Source: Macrolepiota albuminosa
Taxonomy: Eukaryota; Basidiomycota; Agaricomycetes; Agaricales; Agaricaceae
Direction: 5' to 3'
NCBI GenBank assembly: GCA_027475525.1
Contig: JAMWFC010000033.1
Location: 806,001-870,000 of the forward strand
DNA: 64,000 bases
Each line of letters starts with the position of its first letter. Position 1 is the first letter of the stretch. The notes under the pieces are model-generated. The model worked only from the letters and a program-made list of their open reading frames with translations. It did no database searches and had not been told where the DNA came from. The position numbers and the translations under genes are program-made. Of the stretch, positions 9,801 to 18,386 are shown piece by piece.

Positions 9801-12468
9801 TATTATGATCCGAATAGACCTGGATCCGGTGCCGGGCTCCCTCGAGGTAGGCCCGCCATTGCTTGAAGGCTTCGACGATGGCGAGGAGTTCCTTGTCGTA
9901 AATGTCGTAGTTGAGCTCGGCGTCGATCATGGACCGGGTGTAGAAAGCGACTGGCCGGGGCTCCCCACCGTCAGGCTCCATCTGTGAGAGGATCCCGGCG
10001 ATGGCGTAGTCGGACGCGTCACATTCCAGGATGATCGGGAGGGCCGGGTCGTAGTGCCGGAGTACCGGGGCGACTGTGAAAGCCTCCTTGAGCAAGTTAA
10101 AGACGCTCTGGCACTTACTGTCCCAGTTCCAGGTGATGTCCTTGCGCGTGAGCCGGTTGAGGGGTTTCGTGATCCCGGAGTAGTTGTCTATAAACCTCCG
10201 GTAGAAGTTAGCGAAACCCAGGAAGGACTGTACTTCCTTGACGTTCCGGGGCTGCGGCCAGTTGACGATGGCCTCGACCTTGTGGGGGTCCATGCGAACG
10301 CCATTCGGGGATACTATGACGCCAAGATACTCAACCTCTTCCGTATGGAATGAACACTTCTCGGGCTTGGCGTGGAGGTTGTGCTCCCGGAGGCGCTCGA
10401 GGACTTGCCGGACATGCTTCTGGTGATCCTCCGGTGAGTCGGAATAAATGAGGATGTCGTCCAGGTAGACGATCACGAAGACGTCACTCATGTCATGGAA
10501 GATGTCGTTCATGAAGTATTGGAACGTGGCGGGGGAGTTAGTCATTCCGAAAGGCATCACAAGATACTCAAACAGACCATACCGCATGCGGAACGTGGTT
10601 TTCCACTCGTGTCCCGGGGCGATGCGGACGTTGTTGTAACCGGAGTGGAGGTCGATCTTCGTATAAACCTTGGCACTGCGGAGTCGATCGACCAGATCGC
10701 CAATGAGCGGGAGCGGGTAGCGGTTCTTCTTGGTGATCTTATTGAGTCCCCGGTAGTCGACACAGAGTCGGAGCGAGCTGTCCTTCTTCTTGGCGAATAG
10801 AACCGGGGCTCCGGCGGCGGAGGCGGAGGGTCGGATGAATCCCTTACCGAGCATTTCGTCGAGGTAGTCCTTGAGGGCCCGGAGTTCGACCTCCGACATG
10901 TTGTAGACCTTGCCGAAAGGGGGGGTGGCTCCTTCCTCGAGGTTGATGGTGTGATCGTAGGGGCGGTGAGGAGGGATCTCCTTGGCGTCTCCTTCGGAGA
11001 ATACGTCAGCGAACTCGTGATACTCCGGGGGAACTACTTCTCGGAGGATTTGCTCCTCGGTTTTCTGTTCCAGGGGAATAGCGTCCCCTCGTAGGTGTTC
11101 TTCCGGGAGAGAAGGCGAGGTGTGCAGCTGAAACGTGGGAGTTCCTTCTCTCATGAGGCGGGCGAAGGGGGCGGCCCCAATGATCCTAATGTCGAGTGCG
11201 CTCGGGTCGATCGGGGTTGCGGAAGCATCGGCCGGAGCGGGTGTGACGCGTGTCTGAGACCGGCAGGGGTAGTTCGGCCCCTTGTACTTGTTCCGAGGAA
11301 TGTTTGGGGGTCGATCGGGGGCCTTGCGGTCTCGGACGGGCGTGGGGGGCGCGGCAGTCGTCCTGGGGGTGTCGGGCGTCGGGTCGTTTCCTAGGGCCCG
11401 GAGGTGCACGGCGGTCGAGGGGTGGTCTTCGGGTCCCGGGAAGGTCATGGTGAGCGTCCTCCAATCGATGTCGGGGTTCGTGTCGTGCAGCCAGGGTAGT
11501 CCCAGCACCATCGGGGTCGATTCATGAAGTCGCGTGACCAGGAAGTCGGAAGTGAACTCGTAGTTGTTGTCCAGGGTCACGCGTCCCGAGTGAGACCTTT
11601 GGATGGGGCCGGAGGAGGAGGGGGTGCCGTCGAGGCGCTGCAGGCGGAGGGGCTGGTCAAGGGAGTCGTGGGGGAGGTTGAGGGCGTCGCTGATGAAAAC
11701 CCCGGTGGCTCCGCTGTCAATAAGGGCCGATATCGGTCCCGGGGTGCCGTCCAGCCTGGCATTGATGACGAAGGATCGGGACGAGGGGGACTGGAGTCCG
11801 GGGAGTGGTGGGGGCTCGTCCGGGGAGTCCTTCGGGGTTGGGTTTGAGGAGTGGGGGATGTCGAAGGGGAGTTGCTGGTCGTCGGGGGTCGGGTCCCGGG
11901 TCAGGCGAAGGGTGAGGTGTCGCCAATCAATGCGGGGGTTAGTGTCTCGGAGCCACGGGAGCCCTAGGACCAGGGGTGCGGAAGGGTGGAGTTTTGTTAT
12001 CAACATCCGGAGGTTGTGAGTCTGTCCGTTGGCGAAGGTAACAGGCATACGCACGAAGTGGGTGATGTCCCCTGCCGTAGAGGCGTCTCCGTCGAAGAGG
12101 CAGAGCCGTACCGGGACCGGGAGTCGCTGGGCGGGTTCCGGGGCGAGGGTAGACCATGCTTCATCGATGAAGTTGTCGGTGGCGCCACTGTCGACGAGGG
12201 TGTTGAGGGGAGTTCCGGAGGGGGTGATGCGGGTTTTGAGGAGGAGGGAGTGCGAAGAGTGGGAGGGTAGATAAGCCGTGAGGGTGTCCTGTATGAGTGT
12301 CGTAGAGCGAAGATGTGAGACCGGGGCGAAGAAGACGTCGGGGTCAATTCCGCGATTTAGGGCGTCTTCCGGGTCTAAATCGCCGGGTCGTTTTCCGAAT
12401 ACTCGTAGGTGGCGTCCTCCCCTTCGAAAGTCCAGGTGGCACGTTCCATGACCTGTTGTTTGGGGCAC
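6855..12468 (-). CDS. E1 pol: tandem retropepsins, RT, RNase H, integrase, chromodomain
   Basis: The frame opens at about 12468, overlaps the gag end (12375) in the -1 frame, and ends at 6855. The domains in order are two aspartic protease units, each with DSGAT and VLGLPWL (about 12190 and 11720); RT with YLDDILIYS (about 10460); RNase H with ECDASDYA and YSDHNN; an integrase HHCC zinc domain (GHPG..CEPC, about 9300-9160); a DDE core ([17 protein letters not shown], about 9020-8680); and a C-terminal chromodomain with [15 protein letters not shown] (about 6960). It is broken by 77-bp duplications at 9560 and 8980 and by the solo LTR at 7313-8382. Removing the LTR plus one CCGG restores an APGTKVW reading. 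The chromodomain is expected to direct integration to modified chromatin, as in chromoviruses. No canonical frameshift heptamer was evident in the overlap. Confidence 0.92.
7313..8382 (-). repeat. solo LTR (subfamily LTR3) inserted in E1 integrase
   Basis: It starts TGATGACGCCAACTG and ends AGAAGCCTATCA, and is flanked by CCGG at 7309-7312 and 8383-8386. It has no internal coding region, so it is a solo LTR left by LTR-LTR recombination. Its first roughly 370 bp look identical to the start of the LTR at 17043-18239; the rest is clearly diverged. It splits the E1 integrase upstream of the chromodomain. Confidence 0.88.
8980..9133. repeat. 77-bp perfect tandem duplication in integrase
   Basis: Two copies, 8980-9056 and 9057-9133. 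The insert shifts the frame between the integrase zinc domain and the catalytic core; with one copy removed the [11 protein letters not shown] segment reads through. Confidence 0.95.
9560..9713. repeat. 77-bp perfect tandem duplication at RNase H / integrase join
   Basis: Two copies, 9560-9636 and 9637-9713. It ends the long E1 pol frame shortly after RNase H; the downstream integrase continues in another frame. Confidence 0.95.
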
Positions 12469-13444
12469 TCGGAGATGAAATGATCTTTCTCATCACAGAG
12501 TATGCAGACACCTTCCCTTCTCCGTTGTTCCTGCACATCCGTCGGGACCTCGATCCAGGGTCGTCCCTTCTTTTGAAGCCGGTTGGCTCGGAGGGCCTCC
12601 TCGTCCCGCTCGTCGTCGAAGTCAAAGTCTTCAGGGTCTTCCGGGGGTTCCTCGGGGCTTGGCACGTCGCCCGGGTTGTGGGCGGCCACGGCGGCGTTGA
12701 GTTGGGCCTGAGGGCGGGCGCCGCTGCCGGGGTTAGCATTGGGCGGGCCGCGACTCACCGGGGGTCGGCTGCCAGGGAACGCAGGGGGACCGGGGTTTCG
12801 ACCTTGGGGGTTGGGAGCTTCGCCGGAGGGCCAAGGGGGTCCTCCTCTAGGGTTCCAGGGGGGTCAGGAATTCGAATACTCGCTGCGGTCTTCCCAGTAG
12901 CGTTGGTCAATCTGCATGACGAGGGCCTTGTATCCGTCGTAGGAGGGTTGTTTCGGGGCGAGTCGGAGGATGTCCTTGATGCGTTGTGGCAGGGCGCGGC
13001 GGAGGGCGTACTGGAGGGCGCTGTAGTTCCAACCTGTTTCGTAAGCTTCCTTCTCAAAACGTACGATAAAGGTGGTGAAACGTTCTTCCGAGCGCATCCA
13101 GAGATTGAAGAGGTTGTCCTCGGCCTCGGCCACGGTGTCGTAGATTCCGAACTTCCCGGAGAACTCGTCGACGAAGGCCTGCCAGCGAGCGAGTGCCGGG
13201 TTGTTGGGGTCGAACTGGATGAGGGCCGTGTAGTGATTGAAGGCGATCCCCTGGAGGTACGACGCGGCAAAGGCCACCCGGGAGCTGTCAACCTGAAACG
13301 TGAGCGGCTTTGCCTGGAATGTATTGAGACACTGAGTGAGGAAGGTACGCCATTTTTGGGGGTCCCGGCCCGTGAAAGCGTCGGGCTTTTGGATGTCCAG
13401 TCGTCCTTCGTGGGCGAGGGCGTCGCGAGCGTCGTCCGGTCCGG
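12375..13444 (-). CDS. E1 gag, C-terminal part with zinc knuckle
   Basis: This is the 3' half of E1 gag, downstream of the E2 insertion. The capsid-like region includes DIQKPDAFTGRDPQKW, similar to chromoviral Gag. The C-terminus has one CX2CX4HX4C knuckle ([14 protein letters not shown]), the usual nucleic-acid binding motif of Gypsy nucleocapsids. An in-frame TGA at 12864-12866 (context TCC TGA CCC) separates the capsid part from the knuckle part. The stop at 12375 overlaps pol, which lies in the -1 frame. The frame joins exactly to the segment ending at 31381 when E2 plus one CCGG is removed (NAAG|PDDAR). Confidence 0.85.
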
Positions 13445-14429
13445 TGATGACGCCCAAATCGAGCTGAGCGCTGCGTGGACTATCACTAGTGCAGCTACTT
13501 AGCCAATATAGCTTTGGGCGTGCTAAGTGTGTGAGAGAGTCCCGGACAGGTCCCAGAGAACACACGGTAGGCAAGAGGTTGGTGGCAAGGAAAGTGGGTA
13601 ATTGGAGGCACTTGTGTATGGCTCCTAAACGTGGCTACAGGGCGCTAAAAGTCGCTAAGGGGGAGTGCTAAGAGCGTGGGAAAGTTGCTAAGAAAGGCGC
13701 TAAGAGGTGTGGGAAAGGGTCGCTAAGAGGCGCTAAGTGTTAGCACCTAGAACGTGATAATAAAAGAATGAGATTGCTTAGCGGATCTAAGCACGAAAGC
13801 CAAGCCGTAGTTGCAAGGCGCTAGAGAGAGAGATATATAGAAAACTAGAGCAGAGTCCCCTTGCTTGACACGGTCAACAAGAGGTAGTCTGTTGCGTATG
13901 GAGATCAAAATGTTGGGATACGATCCCTACTGCCAAATTGATTCCTTCTACTACTAACAAAAAGTAGGTATTTATAGTAAAGAAAGTTAGCCGACGCTAA
14001 GAGGTTAAGCGCCGCTAGAGGGTGGTGAACTGATAAAAATGTAAGTAAATGCGGTGAATTGAATTGTATAGTAAAAAGGTCCATAATGATGCTGTCACGG
14101 AAATACTTCATCATTTCCCTTTGTAAGCGCTGCCACTGGCTAAGAGCATTATGCTGGATTGACTGATGCCCAGTGTCTGTGTAAATGTATAGCCTTGGAG
14201 TGCAAGTGGCAAGGTGCGGCGAGGTGTCAATAGTGGTGCGAAGGATAAGTGGTGCCATAAAAAGTGGTCTGAGAGTAATTGGAGTCTGTAGCTGCAAGTT
14301 ATTAGTGTAAAAATATAAGGAAAATAGCGCTGGAAGCGCTAGAGCGTGGCGCTTCTGGTGGTACTAGTGGGCCAATGTGAGGTGCGGGTATTGGTGCTAT
14401 CTGTAGCCAGCCACGATGCAGGCTCATCA
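13445..14429 (-). repeat. E2 3' LTR (subfamily LTR2)
   Basis: It starts TGATGACGCCCAAATCG and ends GCAGGCTCATCA. It is the same length as the copy at 30316-31300, with one substitution noticed (near 13688). Confidence 0.92.
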
Positions 14430-14442
14430 TCTCCCCCCAACT
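14430..14442 (-). other. polypurine tract at E2 3' LTR
   Basis: Minus-strand AGTTGGGGGGAGA abuts the LTR. The same sequence abuts the middle LTR at 18240, so the two bodies belong to one element family. Confidence 0.75.
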
Positions 14443-14824
14443 GAAATGCTGACTGTCCTCAGTCACTTTTCCCAAGGGTCGCTAGTCTGAAAGTCAGCAA
14501 TTGAACAAGTAGTCAGCAAGAAGTAGAATGTAGGTGCTAAGGTGCGCTAGAAGCTGGCGATGTCAGCAAGGTATAGTGGTGCTAAAAACGTTAGAAACTC
14601 AGAGCTGAAATACGAAAAAGATCAAGAATAAGCAAAAAGTATAACAACGCATGCAAAAATGAAAGATAACTCAAGGGTCAAGTATGTAGCAAACTTGTAG
14701 TGATCTTGGCAACGAAATTCAGTATAGGTAGTGGCAAAGATTGTCTATGAATGTATAGTAAGAAGGCTAACAAAAAGATGATTCAAGAAAGACGACTTAG
14801 CAAAATATCAATGTTTTTGTACTT

Positions 14825-16855
14825 TTATCCATTTTCTGAAATAACGTCGGCAAGCGCTGGTGTTAGCGCCTTATTTGGGGTTTCTAGTGGTCCTTTGGAG
14901 GCTATATGGGTGCTAAAAGTAGCGCTGCAAGGTGTGGTAGAGATACTATTGAGGAAAAACGTAAAAACGTCGCCAGTAAATGCAAGTTCAGAGAGGTCGC
15001 TGTAGTAGTGATTATTGCCCAAGCTGAAAGCGCTAAAGGGAGCGCTAATGGTAGCGCCTGTATCATCAGAAGGCGCTAAGACAGTGCCTGTTGGTGCGCT
15101 TGAGCTGAAAGCTATACCGCAGAGTTCTTTAATTGTTGCCGTAACTTGTGTTGTCATAATATGATCCGTAACTTGTTGAGGAGCTTCTAGCTCAAAAACT
15201 CGAAACGTCGCCAGGGAATCTGTCCCAAACTGCCTCTGAGGAGCGCTAAGAGCTGGCGCTATGGGCTGGAGGTAGCTAGTAGGCAGGTGATTGCATGGTG
15301 GCAAGATAGGTGGCGCTAATGTCATGGTGCTAGAGTTTGCGTTAACAAGAACTGAGTCTTCATAGAAGGTGCTAAGGGGTTCTGGAGAGGCGCTAGGGAA
15401 TGCTGAGGAGGTGCTAGGTGGTGCGCTAAGGCCTGGTGGAGCGCTAGGGGGCAAACAGCTAGATTTAAAAGGTGCGCTAAGAGGAATACTAGAGCTGTCC
15501 TCAATGACAGCAAGATTGGTGGTAACGTCTGGAATTTCTGATTGAGCTTTCACAGGAACATCAAGGGAGGCGCTAGGCAGTGCTGGAGGAGCGCTAGACA
15601 ATGCGCTAAGAGGTACGGCGATGGAATTGTTGACAATGGCTAAGTTAACGTTGGAGGTGCTCTGAGACCTGAATTGAGAAACCATGGATTGCGTCGCTAC
15701 TGGTGCCCTAGATTTAGCGCTAAGGCTGGTGCTGGAGGTGCTAAGAGTGGCGCTAGACATTGGCAAAGGGGTGGTAGAGATTGGAGTAGTTTCTGGTGTG
15801 GCAATTTCTCCTCGTAGTATTGCAAGTTCATGTTCTATCTGAGTGATACGTTCCTGGCGTGATAGTCCTATAAACTCCTGCTGAGGGGGTTCCTTGGCAT
15901 CCTGATCAGGTCCAAAATAGTAAATCTCCTCGATATATGCTTCTGATTGTGAGTCCTGGAGCTGGCTATTTGCTAACATAGCAGCAAGCCAATTTTTGAT
16001 TGGCAATATAGCAGTGGCAACGGCAGCATTGACCTGAGTTTCTATGTCTTTATAGTCATTGGAAGCGCTAACATTTAGCGCTTGGGTTACTGTGGGAGTG
16101 CTAGGAAAACCTCCAGAATGAGTGCTAAAAGAGCCAGAGGTGCTAAGAGGATCGAAGGTGCTGGAGACGCTAAGGGGACTGAGAGTGCTGGCGCTAGTGG
16201 TGGTACCAGTAAGTACCCATTTGCCTGCTTTAAAGACCTGATCAATGTCATAGAGCTCATCGGGATGGTCCATTGGTAGGAGAATCTCTAGGCGACGTGC
16301 TATTTTTGTCCAAAAGGAGGTTGGAATACCCTGCTGAAATAAGCGACGTTCTTCATTTATATATAGTTTGCCATGTTGTCGGAGCCATTTAGAAATGCGT
16401 TGGAAGTCACGGTAATAGGTAGAGAATGTGCTGAGAGTGTGCAGGCCAGTGGCAAAGGTGTCCTGTACTAGCTGCTGGAGGTCGCTAAGCCTATAACGGG
16501 TGGATTCTTCTGCGCCAGGATATAAATTGATTACTGCTGTCTTCCAATCTTGGTAGCTAGATTGGCCAGGTGCTAAGGGGTCTGGGGAAGCGCTAGACGC
16601 AGGTGCTAAGGTGGCAAATTCCGGTAAACCTGTCCAACATTCTGCAGTGTTGTAGGAGACATAACGGATAGCGTAATTCTTCATTTGGATATTGTCGGTA
16701 ACACCACAATCACGGAAAAGGTGCTCTAGTTCTTGGAAGTACTGGAGTAACTCGCGTGGGTTGGCTTCATCCCATTTGGGTGCAGCAAAGTGATTCCGAC
16801 TGGGCATATAAAGGAGTGGTGCTTGGCTCATAGTAGGAGTAGCAAGAGTACGCAT
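14825..16855 (-). CDS. gag-only ORF of the non-autonomous half of E2
   Basis: This intact ORF of about 676 codons starts at the first ATG (16855). Its N-terminal 220 residues match the E2 gag at 29001 closely: both have a SRNHF/PRNHF-type start, PKWDE, VTDN, RYVSY, TAE.WTGL, LYPGAEESTRY, LVQDTFATG and ERRLFQQGIPTS. The C-terminal half is Ser/Thr/Pro/Leu-rich low complexity and, unlike the E2 gag, shows no CCHC knuckle. No protease, RT or integrase follows, so this unit would depend on enzymes supplied in trans. It contains no 77-bp duplication, which fits its long unbroken frame. Confidence 0.82.
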   Translation of the reverse strand: MRTLATPTMSQAPLLYMPSRNHFAAPKWDEANPRELLQYFQELEHLFRDCGVTDNIQMKNYAIRYVSYNTAECWTGLPEFATLAPASSASPDPLAPGQSSYQDWKTAVINLYPGAEESTRYRLSDLQQLVQDTFATGLHTLSTFSTYYRDFQRISKWLRQHGKLYINEERRLFQQGIPTSFWTKIARRLEILLPMDHPDELYDIDQVFKAGKWVLTGTTTSASTLSPLSVSSTFDPLSTSGSFSTHSGGFPSTPTVTQALNVSASNDYKDIETQVNAAVATAILPIKNWLAAMLANSQLQDSQSEAYIEEIYYFGPDQDAKEPPQQEFIGLSRQERITQIEHELAILRGEIATPETTPISTTPLPMSSATLSTSSTSLSAKSRAPVATQSMVSQFRSQSTSNVNLAIVNNSIAVPLSALSSAPPALPSASLDVPVKAQSEIPDVTTNLAVIEDSSSIPLSAPFKSSCLPPSAPPGLSAPPSTSSAFPSASPEPLSTFYEDSVLVNANSSTMTLAPPILPPCNHLPTSYLQPIAPALSAPQRQFGTDSLATFRVFELEAPQQVTDHIMTTQVTATIKELCGIAFSSSAPTGTVLAPSDDTGATISAPFSAFSLGNNHYYSDLSELAFTGDVFTFFLNSISTTPCSATFSTHIASKGPLETPNKALTPALADVISENG

Positions 16856-17024
16856 GGGGATAATTGGCAAGTAGTAGCCACAGCGAGTGGCAAGCGTAAA
16901 TCAAAAATAAACGTTGTAAAGGGTGTGCGGCAAGGCACTGGGAAATTGTGGTGAGGTTGCCAACTGCGCTAGCAGCTAGCTACTCCAGAGGTGGGTTCCT
17001 GGCGGAATCTGTCCTAAGATACCC

Positions 17025-17042
17025 TTGCGGTGGGCTCCAAAA
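17025..17042 (-). other. primer-binding site beside middle LTR
   Basis: Minus-strand TTTTGGAGCCCACCGC directly follows the LTR end. It begins with the TGG that pairs with a tRNA CCA end (after a TTT spacer) and is shared with the site at 30298-30315. Confidence 0.7.
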
Positions 17043-17558
17043 TGATGACGCCAACTGTGGTTGGGTGCGCTGGACGTATACGCAGTACAACGCCGTCTCC
17101 AGCGCCTGGCGTACGGGTTTGTGAGGAGTCCCGGCAGGGTCCCGGTGTGCTCAAGCGGAGGTGGTAGGGCGATGCGCTAGACGATAGCGCCTCGGATGCT
17201 ACCTAGCAAGTGGTAAGCGTCGTAGTTTAGGAGAAGTTATAGAGAAAGAAACGAATAGCGCAGCGTAGCGTGCCCGTAGGTGGCACCGTAAACGACGAAG
17301 ACGAGATAGACAAAGCTAGCGCCGAACTTGGTGGCAAAGTCAGGCAACGCTAGCGCGATTTGAACGCTAAGTGTAACTGGGTGCTCAAGAGGTTACGATT
17401 CGTTTGTATATACATGGCAAGTAGCTAGTTTTTTATACTATGCGCTACATTATTTCCAAAATAAGTCCATTGACGGCGCTACCGCTTAGCGCCTCCCTTC
17501 GTGACTGTAGCTAACGGCCACCTGTCAACGGCGACCTGCAGCACATGGGTGACGGCGA

Positions 17559-17712
17559 CCAACGGCGACTCTAAAACTACTTAGAAGTGGTACGAGTTTG
17601 CTCACTTTTTGATGTAATTTAATTGGCCCTGCCATCCAACGGCGACTCTAAAACTACTTAGAAGTGGTACGAGTTTGCTCACTTTTTGATGTAATTTAAT
17701 TGGCCCTGCCAT
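17559..17712. repeat. 77-bp perfect tandem duplication in middle LTR
   Basis: Copies at 17559-17635 and 17636-17712; non-coding. Confidence 0.93.
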
Positions 17713-17723
17713 CCCGGGGTATG

Positions 17724-17877
17724 GTCGGGGAATCCTCGACAGACGCCGTGAGCGCTAATTCCGGCGCTAAACATTGTACCATCTTTTGATAGATTTAAAT
17801 GTCGGGGAATCCTCGACAGACGCCGTGAGCGCTAATTCCGGCGCTAAACATTGTACCATCTTTTGATAGATTTAAAT
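17724..17877. repeat. second 77-bp duplication in middle LTR
   Basis: Copies at 17724-17800 and 17801-17877, only 11 bp after the previous duplication and unrelated to it in sequence. Confidence 0.93.
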
Positions 17878-18328
17878 GTCGGTCTGCGTGTATCCTGTCT
17901 CGTCGTCATTGATTCTTTTAGACTTCTGATTGAGGTGCCTCGGTGATTGACAGCGCCAATTGCTAACTCCTTCCAGTACTGATCGGGGTTTGGTCAGAGT
18001 CCCCTCCCGCCGTTATGCTAGCGCTATGAGTCCTGAGTCTTCTTGGTCTTCAAAGTAACTGAGTGGAGTGCGCTGAGGGGCTGATACTGGTGATTGAGAT
18101 GAATGGACAAGTCTTGCCATAGAGCGCCCGCGCTAGGGCTGCTCTGTACCCAAGGCTGGTCGCTAGAGCCTTTAGTGTGTCAAGTGTTGGTCGGCCTATA
18201 ATGTCCCTTGATGCGCTCAGTCCGAGTAGAAGCCTATCATCTCCCCCCAACTGAAAAATTGACTGTCCTCAGTCAAACGCCGTCGTTAATTTGACTGCGC
18301 TACGGTCCGTATAATGCCGCCGGCGCCT

Positions 18329-18336
18329 TATAAAAA
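18329..18336 (+). promoter_or_regulatory. TATA box of E2 cargo gene 1
   Basis: TATAAAAA lies about 55 bp before the ATG at 18387, followed by a C/T-rich leader. It indicates an RNA polymerase II promoter pointing opposite to E2 gag-pol. Confidence 0.6.
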
Positions 18337-18386
18337 GTCGTTTTCCGTACTTCCCTTCCCCGTGTTTTCCTTCCCATCTTTCCAGT

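Larger units (their letters stand above)
17043..18239 (-). repeat. middle LTR of E2 (subfamily LTR3)
   Basis: It starts TGATGACGCCAACTG and ends AGAAGCCTATCA like the solo LTR at 7313. It includes two 77-bp duplications (17559 and 17724), so its natural length would be about 1043 bp. It has a purine tract on one side and a primer site on the other, so it serves as 3' LTR of one body and 5' LTR of the next. Confidence 0.85.

Noticed and set aside
12315..13502. 395-codon plus-strand ORF opposite E1 gag
   Set aside because: Mirror of the GC-rich gag coding frame with no recognisable domain; unlike the cargo genes it has no introns, promoter or Cys motif.
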